Assembly (NCBI GenBank): GCA_021521415.1
Contig: JAIQDT010004210.1
Location: 195,061-259,060 of the forward strand
Reading direction: 5' to 3'
DNA: 64,000 nt
From: Bidens hawaiensis
Taxonomy: Eukaryota; Streptophyta; Magnoliopsida; Asterales; Asteraceae
The position numbers and the translations under genes are program-made. The notes below the pieces were generated by a model. That model was given only the letters and a program-made list of their open reading frames with translations, did no database searches and was not told the DNA's origin. This document shows, piece after piece, positions 31,901 through 44,077 of the stretch. Position 1 is the stretch's first letter; each line of letters starts with the position of its first letter.

Positions 31901-33396
31901 CGCTACGAGTCAAGACTCTAAGGTTGACCATTCGCGCAGATCTCTCTACCCGCATCCGAGACGCTCAGCAAGAAGCCTTGAAACCAGAGTTTGCTAAAAA
32001 CGAATCCCTTGGGGGTATGATTAAGAGTTTGGAACTTAAAGAGAACGGCAATCTATATTTCGCTAACCGCATATGGGTCCCTCTCAAGGGAGGATTGCGC
32101 GAGCAAGTATTAAACGAGGCTCACAAGACGCGGTATTCCGTACATCCTGGCGCAGACAAGATGTACCAAGATGTTAAAGCACTGTATTGGTGGCCCAATC
32201 TTAAAGGCGCCATCGCGACGTATGTCAGTAAGTGCCTGACGTGTTCAAAGGTAAAGGCTGAATACCAGAAGCCGTCAGGGTTGCTTCAGCAGCCAGAAAT
32301 TTCCATGTGGAAGTGGGAACAAATCTCTATGGACTTCATCACCAAACTGCCAAGGACACCTGGGGGTTACGACACGATCTGGGTTATTGTCGATCGGCTA
32401 ACTAAATCAGCGCACTTCCTGCCAATCAAGGAAACCGATAAGATGGAAAAGTTAGCCCGATTGTATATTCGAGAAGTAGTTTCAAAACATGGAGTCCCAG
32501 TGTCCATCATTTCTGATAGAGATAGTCGGTTCACATCAAGGTTTTGGAGATCGTTACAAGGAGCTTTAGGTACTCGCCTTGACATGAGTACGGCTTATCA
32601 TCCTCAAACGGATGGGTAAAGCGAGCGAACAATCCAGACATTGGAAGATATGCTGCGCGCGTGCGCAATCGATTTCGGAGGTAGCTGGGATACTCATCTC
32701 CCATTGGTTGAATTTTCTTACAACAACAGTTATCACACAAGCCTCAAGGCTGCGCCGTTTGAAGCTTTGTATGGGCGCAAGTGTAGATCCCCACTGTGCT
32801 GGGCTGAAGTGGGTGACAAACAAATGACTGGTCCAGAATTGATCCAAGAAACAACAGACAAGATTTTTCAGATAAGGGATCGCCTTAAGACAGCGCGCGA
32901 CAGACAGAAGAGCTACGCAGATGTGCGAAGGAAACCATTGGAGTTTCAAGTAGGGGATAGAGTACTTTTGAAAGTCTCTCCATGGAAAGGAGTCCCCCGT
33001 TTCGGCAAACGAGGAAAGTTGAATCCGCGCTATATTGGACCATTTGAGATCCTGAAAAGGATCGGTCCGGTTGCTTATAAACTCCGTTTACCCGCCGAAC
33101 TCAGTGGAGTTCATGATACGTTTCATGTGTCCAACCTCAAAAAGTGTTTATCTGATGAAACGTTGATTTTACCGTTGGAAGAGATTCACATCGACAAACA
33201 ACTGCACTTCGTAGAAGAGCCTATAGCCGTAACCGATTGGAAAGAACAAAAGTTGCGCAGAAGTCGAATCAAGTTAGTAAAGGTTCAATGGAACTCAAGG
33301 CGTGGGCCTGAATTCACTTGGGAAAGAGAAGATCAAATACGCAAGAAATACCCACACCTCTTTCAGAACATGGCTTCTGCCAGCGACGTCTCCTAA
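28955..33396 (+). pseudogene. Gag-pol of Ty3 element 2, one frameshift and one stop
   Basis: Closely matches the polyprotein at 11594-16036 through gag, both zinc knuckles, protease (LFDTGAD), RT (FIDDILIYS) and the first part of RNase H. One T is missing at about 31766, in the HKSLQHI region, so the frame ends at 31783. The same protein continues in another frame and then meets a TAA at 32617-32619 where element 1 has CAA, inside the integrase core just before its catalytic Glu. The last part, with the chromodomain-like end, is open to 33396. It could still make gag, protease and RT but no integrase. Confidence 0.93.
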
Positions 33397-33420
33397 ATTT
33401 CGGGACTAAATTCGCTTAAC

Positions 33421-33430
33421 AGGGGGAGAA
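33421..33430 (+). promoter_or_regulatory. Polypurine tract of element 2
   Basis: AGGGGGAGAA directly before the 3' LTR. Confidence 0.9.
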
Positions 33431-35728
33431 TGTGACACCCGGTAAATTCCCAATCCCTTAAACCAAGTAATCAACCTAAATATTAGGTAATTATGTTATA
33501 TGCGCCTTGCGCGAGCGCGCCATATTAGAATCAGCGCGTGCATTTGTTATGTGCGCCCTGCGCGAGCGCGCTATGTTAATCAGCGCGTGCATTTGTTATG
33601 TGCGCCCTGCGCGAGCGCGCTATGTTAGTCAGCGCGGGCATGTTATGTGCACCCTACGCGAGCGCGCCATGATAAGAACCAGCGTGGGCATATGTTATAT
33701 GCGCCATGCGCGAGTGTATTGGTTTTATGTATCCATAACTTAATGTTGTCTATTGGGTTGACCGTCTCGCATGATGCTAAGGCGGGTGCATCCCAAATCG
33801 TTTATGCGCGTGCGGAAAGGGAACTAACCTCCCCGCATGGCGGGAACATTGAGAGCTAGTTTGTCTGAAGCTCCAAGATGGAATTGACTTCAACATAACT
33901 GATCACTATGTTGAAATACCAAGACCACCTGGAGAACCTACAAATGAAACTCAATGTCCCCGACTGCGAGAAGGTTACGCACCTACCCGCAGCAAAGAAA
34001 TGTCCTTCACGCAGAAAGCTATGCGCACAAAGTAATACGCGCAGAACACTTGGTTTATTCTCCAGATGTAAGGAGATTATTCCCGCCCAAAAATAAACAG
34101 TAGCGTGTTTCAGAGATTTCTACTTTTTACTGTACACTGACAAAAGTGCCTGAAAAAGCACACTGTGACATGAAAAGTCAACTGTCAGCCACCCTACTCC
34201 CACCAACCACAGACCTGCATGTCCTGTCCAAATCAAATCAAAATATTTTATCCACTACTCCACTTTTAAATAAATAATAATAATTTCCATACTTTATCAT
34301 CATTACACCTAGGTATGAAAAGATTACAATCCCCTAAAGCAAGGGATTGTGTTCCCTTGAGTTTGCCTATAAATATGTAACCTAAATTATCACCCAAAAC
34401 ACACTTCAAAGAACTGCAAACGTGCACTAATCCTCCCCCAAGCATCCGTTGTTTTCATTTCCGATCCTGTTACTAGGTAAGCCGAGAATATAACCTTGAG
34501 ATCTACTTTTCAACCCTTATATTCTCCTATTTCTTGATCTTATATATATACTTCTTGTTATTTAATCGTATTCTAGACCTTCAATTCCGAGGCCAACACC
34601 AAGAAAACCCGAATCTCGATTAATCCCTTAACAAGAACCACAGGTGAGTCTCACAGCCCCTATTTTCACTGTTTTCACTACTTTTAAACTGTTTTCGGGG
34701 CGAGGGACACGTACTTAAATAATGTTTTATCATGGTAAACTTACAAGCTATGCAAGCGATTATGTGTTTAAATTATGAATCATGATGAGCAATGCGAACG
34801 GTTATCTATGGTTTTCGATGTATGTGCGCTAGAATTCGAGTAAGTGATCACTTTACCATTGGAACTCTAAGGGTAGGGACTGCTGGTTTGATCCACCCAC
34901 TCGTAGGGGTCGCACCTCTTTGCATGAACGAGTGCCTAGTATGGTCATGGGGCAGTACTATGGGATTGAGCCCGCTCGTAGGGGTCGCGCCTCTTTGCAT
35001 GGACGAGCGCCTTGTTTTCCGGCACAACGTCCGCGCGTAACCCGCGGGACGGTATTATTAATTAGCTCGTAGGGGCAACGCCTCTTTGCATGGACGAGCA
35101 CGGTTTTTCAGAAATGTCCACGCGTAACCCGCGGGACGGCATTACATTATTTAGCTCGTAGTGGCAGCGCCACTTTGCATGGACGAGCACGTTTTCCAGA
35201 AATGTTCGCGCGTAACCCGCGGAACGATTTTATCAGATTATGTTATCAGAACTATGTTTTACTAAGCATGTGTTTCAATGATGCTATCAGAATTATGTAT
35301 AGAATGATTTTTATCAAGACTATGACGCGATACGATTTATCAAGTTACTAAAACTTGTGAACTCACTCAGTTTATACTGATTCAAATGTTTTTACGTGTT
35401 TTTCAGGAGATAACTAGGTAGCGCATGGAGTCACACTTAGAGCACTTCACGCTGAACATCTAAAACTAGCTTTTTGGAAGATTTTAGTTCTATCCCTTCG
35501 ATGCGCGTGGTTGTTCCCGCCGCGCAAGGGGATATGGCGTGGAAATCTTCAACAGTTTTTATACTTGGATGTTTTTATGAAATTTTTAAACAATGTAATG
35601 TATTTGTATTAAACATTTCATGCGCAATGAAAATCTTACTTTGAATGTTTGCAATGGCCCGTGCTTAATTATCAATCCCCCACTTGCGCGCGCCCGGCTG
35701 TTTCCGCCGTTCAGGGCCGGGTGTGAGA
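33431..35728 (+). repeat. 3' LTR of Ty3 element 2 (2298 bp)
   Basis: Matches 26429-28727. The last bases read GTGTGAGA in place of GTGTGACA. Hairpin repeats are at 34899-35188. One TA is lost in the TATATATA run near 34543. Confidence 0.95.
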
Positions 35729-35733
35729 TTCAT

Positions 35734-36716
35734 GTTGAGAGAAGCCTTGTACAACCAATCTTGCTTTGTTTCTAATAATCACCCCTTTATCATCTTTCTT
35801 GTTCGTGAATACCCACTTTGTCCCAATGGGTCTCTTGCTCTATGGCATCTTGACTAGCCTCCAAACATGAAGTTTCTTGAACTACAAAAGCTCATATTGC
35901 ATAGCTTCAACCCACAAGTTTTCCTTTAGGGCCACTCTGTAGTCCTTCGGTTCGACCTGTGAAATAAAACAAGAAAAAATACATTTGTTAATGGTACCGG
36001 ATTTTCTCCCTGTTTGGATGCCAGCATATGGAGAACCGATGATGTTCTCTATGGGATGACTTCGATGGATGGGTAATTTAGGAATATCGTCAATAATGGT
36101 GACATGATCTTCTTGGAGATTAACAGACAAGTTCTCCACGGGATGAAAAATGCGAGGAGCATTAACAAGAATATCAGTGGCCGATTGAATAGAGTAAGGT
36201 TGATCAACTCTATGTTCTTGAGAAATTTGATCTTCCTAGAGATGTTCACCATATGGAACATTGCATTGATGGGAGTTGATGCAGTATTGTCAGAATCACC
36301 AGCAACATGTTCTTCAATGGCAGCAGCAACTTGAATTATTTCTTCTTGAGAGGGAGGGGTGGCAACAGATTCTACCACGCTTGGAGCTGCTTGAATGTCT
36401 GCCACAAGTTCAGTATGAGGTTGTTCCACATTGTCGGCATGAGTCATCTGAATCGGTATCAGATACATTTTCAACTTCAACCATATCAGTTGAATCAACA
36501 GATTGAGGAGCAGGATTGTTAACAACTTGATTATTTTCTAGTAGGGGATCGGGTGTTGGTGCAACAGGTGGTACTATTATGTTGGAAGGCTCAACAGATA
36601 GACTTACTTCAGACAAATTGTTAATAATTGATTGCATCAACAGAGGCTCAGGTACAGAAAATGGAACTTGAGTATTTGCAGGTGGTCCCGTGCGAGCAGC
36701 TGTAGTGTTAAACATG
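35734..36716 (-). pseudogene. Copia integrase-RT linker and RT N-terminal part
   Basis: On the minus strand from 36716: a low-complexity linker with several stops (QSVDSTDMVEVENVSDTDSD), then EPKDYRVALKENLWVEAM (near 35930), the usual start of Copia RT, then KRPIGTKWVFTNKKD and ARLVVQGFSQHE, where the Ty3 element cuts it at 35733. One stop lies near 35840. The other half resumes at 26423. Confidence 0.85.
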
Positions 36717-37649
36717 CACCAACAGACACCCCCTTAACTGATGATCTTCTGTTTTCTTCTTCTGATAGGACTCAATTGCACTGTGATCTTCAAACTTGAA
36801 CTTCACATATACATGCAACATCCATCATGTCTTCAACCAGCCGTGTCTGAAACTGTCTTGTAGCTCCACAGATCTACCAATCACCCGACGTCTTCCATAT
36901 CATATCTCCCCTTCAGTGTAAGCTTCTCCGAACTATATCGATCGAGATCTTTGACCTACATCCCCGTGCCTAATCGATCATCTCAACCAACACGTGAAGT
37001 TGTTACTGACTTCACCAACACGTGAAGTTGTGCTCCCTCCACAACTTCATCCAACTTGTTGGAATTGTATAGTAGGATAAGGTTCAATCTTCAACTACTC
37101 AACATCAAGTGATCAGTTTCATCACAAAACCACCTTGACAGAATCTAACACACATGACCATTAATTAATCCGAAGCATCTTCAATCACCAGGGATAACGA
37201 TCAAGAACTTAAACAATTTAATTCCCGATTAAATCCAACTTGTTCCAAAATTTTCACCTTAATAAATAAGCATCCCGGATGCTCGTATCCTACGTTTTCA
37301 GGATCCAATTCTCGAACGCCTTGAAAATAACATAAATAATATGCTCTGATCGCAATCCAGTAATGACGAAAACCCGAACAAAATTTGACTTTCTTCAGTT
37401 GGTCAACCTCGAACAACAACTATTTCTTTGCCCAAAAACACCCAAATATGTGTCAATATCCAGTTTCAATCAATATCCCATTCACAACTTCAATCCCATA
37501 TCCAGAGTTGACCCGTATTTGTTTACCCGTAAGACCAAGAGATACCAAGTTTCACTCGTTGCCGGAACAACGTCTTCGGTCTCACAATAATCGTGTACAC
37601 CTGGCCATTCGGACGAAACTCCAATCAATTTCTTTTTTTTTTAACTTCG

Positions 37650-37770
37650 CCAAAAGTCAACAGTCAACTTCGCCAAAAAGTCAACTTCGCCAAAAAGTTA
37701 ACTTCGCCAAAAAGTCAACTTCGCCCAAAAGTCAACTTCGCCAAAAAGTCAACTTCACCAAACCCTAAAA
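37650..37770. repeat. 17-bp array AACTTCGCCAAAAAGTC
   Basis: About seven copies of a unit around ACTTCGCCAAAAAGTCA, some with AGTTA or CCCAAAAG variants, in the leader of the small LTR element. Confidence 0.9.
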
Positions 37771-37894
37771 TTTTAGCGACAACTTCGCCTGAACCTAATA
37801 ACTTCGCCGACGGCGGCTGTTCGGCCAAAAACACATCAGAAAACGGGCCAGAAACACCAAAACGCAGATCTCGAACCATAGCATAAGAGCCTAA

Positions 37895-37907
37895 GGCTCT
37901 GATACCA
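37895..37907 (-). promoter_or_regulatory. Primer-binding site of the small LTR element
   Basis: Minus strand TGGTATCAGAGCC, two bases inside the LTR, complementary to initiator tRNA-Met. Confidence 0.88.
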
Positions 37908-37909
37908 CT

Positions 37910-38400
37910 TGTAAGTCACTCCGGGGCGTCGCTGATCGATACGGGATCCGAACGAGGTCTAGGAGTGCGGAATCCTCCTAGACTCGCTTATGGTGTTGGA
38001 AAACGAAGAATACGATTACACACAAACAAATACACGAACAAACACACGAATGGGGTAAACGAATCTGCAGATCCTTTATATAATAACCATAACACGTTAC
38101 ATACCGAACATAAACAAAAACATGGCCGACCCGAGGTAAGCTCTACCTCGGGCCGTCCCACACGACTCTCCCTCTCAGTTTCTCTCTAGACAATTGAAAT
38201 GATTACAAAATACTCTAACTTTCTGGATTCTAAACCCTAAACAAGACACACATATATATAGATAAACCAACTTCGCGGGCTTGGGCTTGGGCCTGTAGGC
38301 GAAGTTGTTCTAACTTCGCCTATGGCGAAGTTGTTCTAACTTCGCCACTTCGTCTCCGCTGGTCAGAATTGCATAGCGACGGTCACAAAATGCACCAACA
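37910..38400 (-). repeat. LTR of the small element (491 bp)
   Basis: Plus-strand ends TGTAAGTCAC and GCACCAACA. A TATA-like site on the minus strand is in the TATATAA region near 38078. It contains GGCGAAGTT / AACTTCGCC inverted pairs at 38295-38345, the same motif as the leader array. Confidence 0.78.
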
Positions 38401-41400
38401 ACATTCATCTTTCTTTTCAGCAAACTTTGGATCAGGCTGAGCACCTGTATGGAGCATGGTGCATGGACATCCAAAAGTCTTGAAGTAGTTGACTTGCGGA
38501 TTTGTCTTGTAGTAGACTTCATATGGAGTCTTCTTCAAGCACTTATTGATGATCACACGGTTTTGAATGAAACAAGCAGCGCTGATTGCTTCACCCCAAA
38601 AGAACAAAGGAAGTATGGAGTCTGACAGCATTGTTCTAGCAGCTTCAATCAGTGTTCGATTACGACGTTCGGCTACTCCATTTTGTTGCAGAGTATATGG
38701 TGCAATGAAGCGGCGGTCTATCCCATTTGTACTGCAAAATTCATCCATAGTTCGGTTGCAAAACTCTGTCCCGCTGTCGCTTCTTATACACATCACCTTC
38801 ATGTCTGTCTGCCTCCCCAAAAGTGTAATGAACTTGATCAAAAACTGAGCGGTTTTATCCTTGTGCCCTAAAAGGAAAGTCCAACTGAAACGAGAATAAT
38901 CATCAGTAATCACAAGACAATGGGCTTTTTAGCCGATTGCCAATGGATGGATAGGACCGAATAAATCAGTATGTAACAGTGAAGAATAGAATCTATGGAG
39001 TTAATCATATTGGGCTTGTGATAGAGCTTGTGTTGCTTGCATTTAGAGCATGAAATACATTTTTCAATGAAAGAGAAAGATTTAACAGGCAATCCTCTCA
39101 CATGCTCACATCTGACCAATTTGTTTAAGTTTTTAAATTTACATGACCAAGACGTTTATGCTATAGGGATTAGTCATTATCCGAGGCCTTAGATATTAAA
39201 CACGAAGCAGTCCTACGTGAGTAAGAGCAAGTTATATCCAATATATAAGCATCATTATGCCTTGGAGTACTCATTAAGATTAATTCTTTTGGGGCTTTGA
39301 AACCTGGTTTTCGAATCAAGCATTCATTCTCAGTGAATAAAGTGGAGTACTGTCAATCACAGATTTGCGAGACACTTAGCAGATTGTGATTCAACTAATC
39401 CACCAAATTAACGTCATTAAACGTCAGGATACCATTTAACACTCTTCCTTGTTTCGTGATGTTACCTCCCACGTCTCCAATGAAAGAAACGTGTCCACCA
39501 TTAAATGTTTGAAAGTCGAACAGTAAGGACTCGTCTTCTGTCATGTGTCGGGTTCAGCCACTATCTAGGTACCAAATACTGTTGACTGATCTTCTTGGCT
39601 GACCCTACACACATTAGCAAACTAATTAGACATGGGTTCCCGGTACTTAGTTGTCTCGGGAAGATCGACCACAAAATTACCATCCTTTATTTTTGTGTCA
39701 TTAGTTATGAAGTTTTGGGATGTGTCAGAATCAGAAGAACAATCCTTAGAAATCCATGCACGTGCAGGTTTCCAAGCTTTGGAAGATTTTCTAGGCAGTC
39801 TTCTTCTTGGTTTTAAAAACAAAATCCTCATATTTTTTCAATCTTTGGATTCCTTTTCTTATTTCTTTTTGGTGAATTCTTTGACTTTTCAGTCTTAGAA
39901 TTCCTTTGTGCTCTTTCCTTTTTGGTTATCCAAATAGGTGGTTTACTTTTTTTCTTATTCTTGGATCTCACATCCATTTCACTGGTAGAACTATCAGATT
40001 AATCATTTCTTGTTCTTGAGCTTGGTGAAGCTCCGGAACGGAATGACGTAAATTGACTGTTCATTTATCCTTGATTTCTATGCCAATTCTTGCAATGTCT
40101 TACAAGGTGAGATGTGTTACCACAAACATAACAAATTCTTTTTCTTATATCCCTATATAACTCGTCAGAAATATGATATCTTAGTTGTGGTGAATATGGT
40201 GATGCTTGGAAAGGAACAAACAAGTTATCTGATCTATAACCTCGATCATCAAAAACATTTGAATAGATTGAATTGACATAATCTTGTGGATGAAAACCAT
40301 ATTAGCTATTATCAAACTGATTGTAGAGTTGAGGATGATAAAATTGATTAGTTGATTGGAATACATTGTTTCTATGTGGCGTTACATATTTACTTGAGGT
40401 GCCTGTCTTTTAATTTTCAAAGCAATCACTTTTAAATTTATCTTTCTTAACTTTACAATCTTTCGATGAACAACTTGGTATGTTTGTCTTAACAGATGCA
40501 TTTTCTTTCACATTTCTATCAATTAAATTCTCTTCAAACATAGTTTCACAATCATTATCAGATACTGAGCCATGATTTTCTTTCGAATCATTAGGAGAAG
40601 TGCCAACATCAAAAATCTCGCAAAGTACATGATCATTCAAAATTTTTTCGAAGCATTATTTTAGACAGGGTTAACAAATGATGGTTTTAGATTCACACGA
40701 GAATCAAAAAGTGAATTTAAAAACTTTATCTCCATAACCTTGTTCGTTTCCATACAATTACTTTCTTATACACGACCCGCTGAAGATGATGAACTACCAT
40801 TAGGACTAACTGATGGAAGAATTGGATCAACGGTATTGGGGGCATCAGGAGTAAATGTCTTTGGTTTTGGCATGTGTCCAATACCATAGACCATTTCATC
40901 CTCAGGTGTGGAATTGAAACTAAAATGAGGAAGGCTAATATAATTCTCATTAAAAGGAGGTGGAACAACAGTATTATCATAGCTTATTCACGTCTTTTGT
41001 CTCACCCCAATCTGTGCCCCAATTATTCCATAAAGCTTATCAGAAGCTAAATAAAATCTGTCAATGGCTATTTGCCTTTGAGCTAAATCTAACTCTAACT
41101 TGTCAATTTTAGCATTTAACTCAACAACACGTCTTTCAAGATGTTCAGCTAGTTTTTCAGCTTGGAAAAGTTTTTCATCAAGCTTAGCCATATCATTATT
41201 ATGGGTTTTAATCCAAGTGACAAATATCTTTTCTGCTTTCCTAAGATCATCATTCTAACATTTAATGCTAATATTTTCATCTATTAGGGCGGCATTATGA
41301 GTTCTATAGTTCATAACTTTATCAATGCAAGCTTGTGAGGAAAGTTTGTGTACCTCGAGAATGACAGAGGTAAGCATAGGTGTTCCAGCAGCAGGGTTTG

Positions 41401-42942
41401 ATGAGGTGCTTGCTTCATTTATGAAGGCCATACCAGCAAAGGTTAGAGGATTCTTCAGCTCTTCCAATTGGTCATCTTCCCAATCTGGTTGAGTTGCTTC
41501 AGCTGTTTGGGTAATCATAGCTTTTGAGCTCGACTCGAAGTTTCCCTTGGATGTGCTACCTTGACCAATTCTTGGGACTCTTGACTTTGAGGAGTAACTT
41601 GGAACGGGCTTCTTGTCATGTCTTTTAGCACCATTAATGTCAGACATCTCAGTGATGTTAATGTCATTAACAGCCATAGGTGGATTGGTGCATTCTTATG
41701 CAAAGTGACCCGATTCATTGCTGTTGTAGCAACTCAACTTTTCTTTCTCAAACCCAATGCTCTTTCCATCTGAATCTCTGAAACTGTTCTTTCCATTCTT
41801 CTTCATGAAATTTGATGCTCGGTGAACAGCCATGGCCATATGGTACTTGATGTCCATTTTCTTGAGATCCTTCTTGTTGATCTCAGGAAGGTCTTCTTGC
41901 TCAAAATAAGGAGGAAGCAATTTTCCTTATAACAACTCCTCATGGCTTGCCATAAAGGCATAGAAAATGCAACATTGGAGTCATCAGCAGAAATGGTTTA
42001 AGGAGCATAATAAGCTAACTGCTTGTGAGTTTTTTGATCCCTTGAGCTTTTAAGGCTTGTGCAATGGCTTTGTCAATGTCATCTTGAAAGGAGCTTGAGC
42101 TTGATGGTGCTTGAGGTGCATTAGTTGTCTTGAAAGTAAAATTTGCAGTGTGAACAGTAGGGTGTGCTTGGCTCAAGAATGTTGTGCTTATTCCTGATCC
42201 AGTAGATATTGCATCTTGATTGAGAGGACTGATATGATTACCCATCCTCAGTTTGTCATCCATCTCAAATGACTTTATAATTGAAGTCAAATCAGCTAGA
42301 TGGGTAATTTGAAGATTGGTTGTCTCTTGATTGTGATTATACTGCTATTCCAGGTATAAGGAAGTGAGTTAAGCAACTTATCATTGATCTCAATCTGGTC
42401 ATATTCAATTCCAACACTCTTGATTTTGTTAATTAACATTTCAAATCAATGAATGAGGCTAGTGACCGATTTACTTGCACATAATTGAACATGTTGAACT
42501 CTCCCTTCAACATTCCTTTCCTGCTATTCCTTATCTCAACATTTCCCTCAAACTTACTAACTAAGGCATCCCAAAGACCCTTAGCAGTGGTATAATCTCT
42601 CAAGGTTTGAGCAATTTCACGTGAGAGGCAAACACTAAGAGCACCAAATCCTTTGTAATCATCACTAAACATCTTTCTATCATTATCATCATAAGCAGTC
42701 ACGGGCTTAGCAACTTGGCCATCAGTAGTAGTAGTCATGGGAATGTATGGACCTTGCTCAAGAGGTCTAAGAGGATTGTAATCAAGAATTCTAATGTAGT
42801 TTGTAAAACGCCATTTGAACTCGTCAAAGTCATTTTCCCAAGTCATTAGCTTTGGAGGCTTATTTGTAGTTCCAGCCTCGTTTTCAAAGATCAAATAACT
42901 TCTTACAGCTTCATTTCTAACCTCTTCATTTGGATTAGCCAT
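38401..42942 (-). pseudogene. Copia gag, protease and integrase, broken
   Basis: Minus strand from ATG at 42942 (MANPNEEVRNEAV). Gag core: TAKGLWDALVSKFEG and RKGMLKGEF. A first knuckle near 41720 is damaged (CYNSNESGHFA then a stop, second Cys lost). A coiled-coil stretch (LEDLAQRQIA-like, 40988-41191) and a second, complete knuckle CYVCGNTSHLVRHC near 40110 follow. The protease site LDSG lies near 39565 with a stop right after. Integrase: CISCSKCKQ zinc part (near 39050), then Asp in ITDDYSRF, Asp in RSDSGTEF and Glu in QNGVAERRNRT. It ends at 38401 at the inserted element. At least five stops or frameshifts. Confidence 0.85.
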
Positions 42943-43672
42943 TGCTTAAACAACTCAAGATCAAACACAAACACAAGCAGATTCAGCTTGAAACACAATT
43001 ACAAAGTAATGGAATGTTGAAGTAATCAAATGGAAAGTGATCGAATGGAAAGTAATCGAATGGACAGTAATCTAATCGAATGGTTTGAATCTAATCGAAT
43101 GGGCTAATCTTATAGAATGGCGATTCGATTAAATTAGAGAGGATTCGATTAGAAATCTTGAATTCGATTCGATTAGACTGAGATTCAATTCGATTGCTTT
43201 TGGAATTCGATTAGATTAACTTCAACTCGACAAGAGAACTTCAATTCAATTCAACAATCTTTGATTCGATTCGATTAATATTAATTCGACTCAAATAGAA
43301 TCTATTCGAGTCGGTTAAGTTGTACTTAGAGAAAGTACGGAATGTACTTTTTGTCACCTTTTAGAAGATTTCCTTTTTAAGATTGTAACCTCAAGCAACT
43401 TTGGCACTTTATGGATCTTATTATTATCCATCTTTTAACACTTTAACACACCAAATCTTGAATTTTTGAATCTTTTAACCTTTGAATTTTCACAAATCAA
43501 CACTCAACCTTTAACCCGAAGCTTGAACACATGAAGTTATGAACTTTTGAACACTTTTTCTTCACATCTAGGCACCCGTAACCCACAACAACACTTGAAA
43601 ACCCATCTTAAACACAAACAAAACCAAAATCCAAGGTTGTGACCCAAGATCTACAACTAGTAGAGTTTGTAA
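42943..43672 (-). repeat. Copia leader with AATCGAAT / ATTCGATT motifs
   Basis: About 20 exact or near copies of AATCGAAT or ATTCGATT at 43020-43320, between the PBS and the gag start. The remainder (43330-43672) is A/C-rich and unstructured. The same motif fills the leader of the plus-strand derivative at 8716-19340. Confidence 0.9.
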
Positions 43673-43684
43673 ACTCTGATACCA
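43673..43684 (-). promoter_or_regulatory. Primer-binding site of the Copia element
   Basis: Minus strand TGGTATCAGAGT, two bases inside the LTR. Confidence 0.9.
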
Positions 43685-43686
43685 AT

Positions 43687-44077
43687 TGTAGGTCCCTTGG
43701 ACGGATCTACCAACACAACAACTAGTCTACTTGGATCAACCTCTACACTAGCTAGCGGAAATCACTAGTGACGACCGAAATCTCGGATCTTGTTTGGTTA
43801 TTGTTTATTTCCGTGAGGGATGAAGAGAGAAGAGAGTTGATAGAGTTTGTAAATGGATAAGATAAGAAATTGACAAAAGGTTAATTGTGCATGATATACA
43901 CACACCATTTATAGTGTGTGTGCTTATGCACCATTCTATTTATTCACTGCCCAATGGGCTCTTCATTACAAGGCCTCGGGCCCAAATATACAAATAAGTA
44001 TAAACCGACTAGCTAGCATACATAATCGTTTAAGCATAAACAAATACAAAAGACTAAAACACAAAATGGGCCTAACA
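43687..44077 (-). repeat. 5' LTR of the Copia element (391 bp)
   Basis: Minus strand begins TGTTAGGCCCATTTTGTG and ends GGGACCTACA. TATA-like site in ACTATAAATGG (minus) near 43912. It has a single copy of the promoter unit that is doubled at 24206-24357. Confidence 0.92.

Larger units (their letters stand above)
26429..35728 (+). mobile_element. Second chromodomain Ty3 element, same family, defective
   Basis: LTRs of 2299 and 2298 bp, PBS, gag-pol, PPT, and perfect TSD TTCAT at 26424-26428 and 35729-35733. The final CA of the 3' LTR has changed to GA. The gag-pol is nearly the same as in element 1 but carries a frameshift and a nonsense codon. By eye the LTRs differ at about 15-20 positions, slightly more than in element 1, so it is probably the older insertion. 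It interrupts Copia RT. Confidence 0.95.
36717..38400 (-). mobile_element. Small LTR element, left LTR truncated
   Basis: A right-hand LTR (37910-38400) and PBS are followed by 1.2 kb of non-coding internal sequence and a PPT-like minus-strand AAGGGGGTGTC at 36727-36737. Only the first bases of the second LTR (TGTTGGTGCAT on the minus strand) remain at 36716-36726. No gag or pol, so it is non-autonomous as it stands. It separates Copia integrase from the linker. Confidence 0.72.
24880..44077 (-). mobile_element. Autonomous-type Ty1/copia element (Tork-like), decayed, with nested insertions
   Basis: From 44077 down: LTR, initiator-Met PBS, AATCGAAT leader, gag, protease site, integrase, RT and RNase H in Copia order (integrase before RT). 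RT is split by a Ty3 element at 26429-35728 and the integrase-RT linker by a small LTR element at 36717-38400. The left LTR in the same orientation is missing. Many stops and frameshifts make it defective. Confidence 0.9.
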
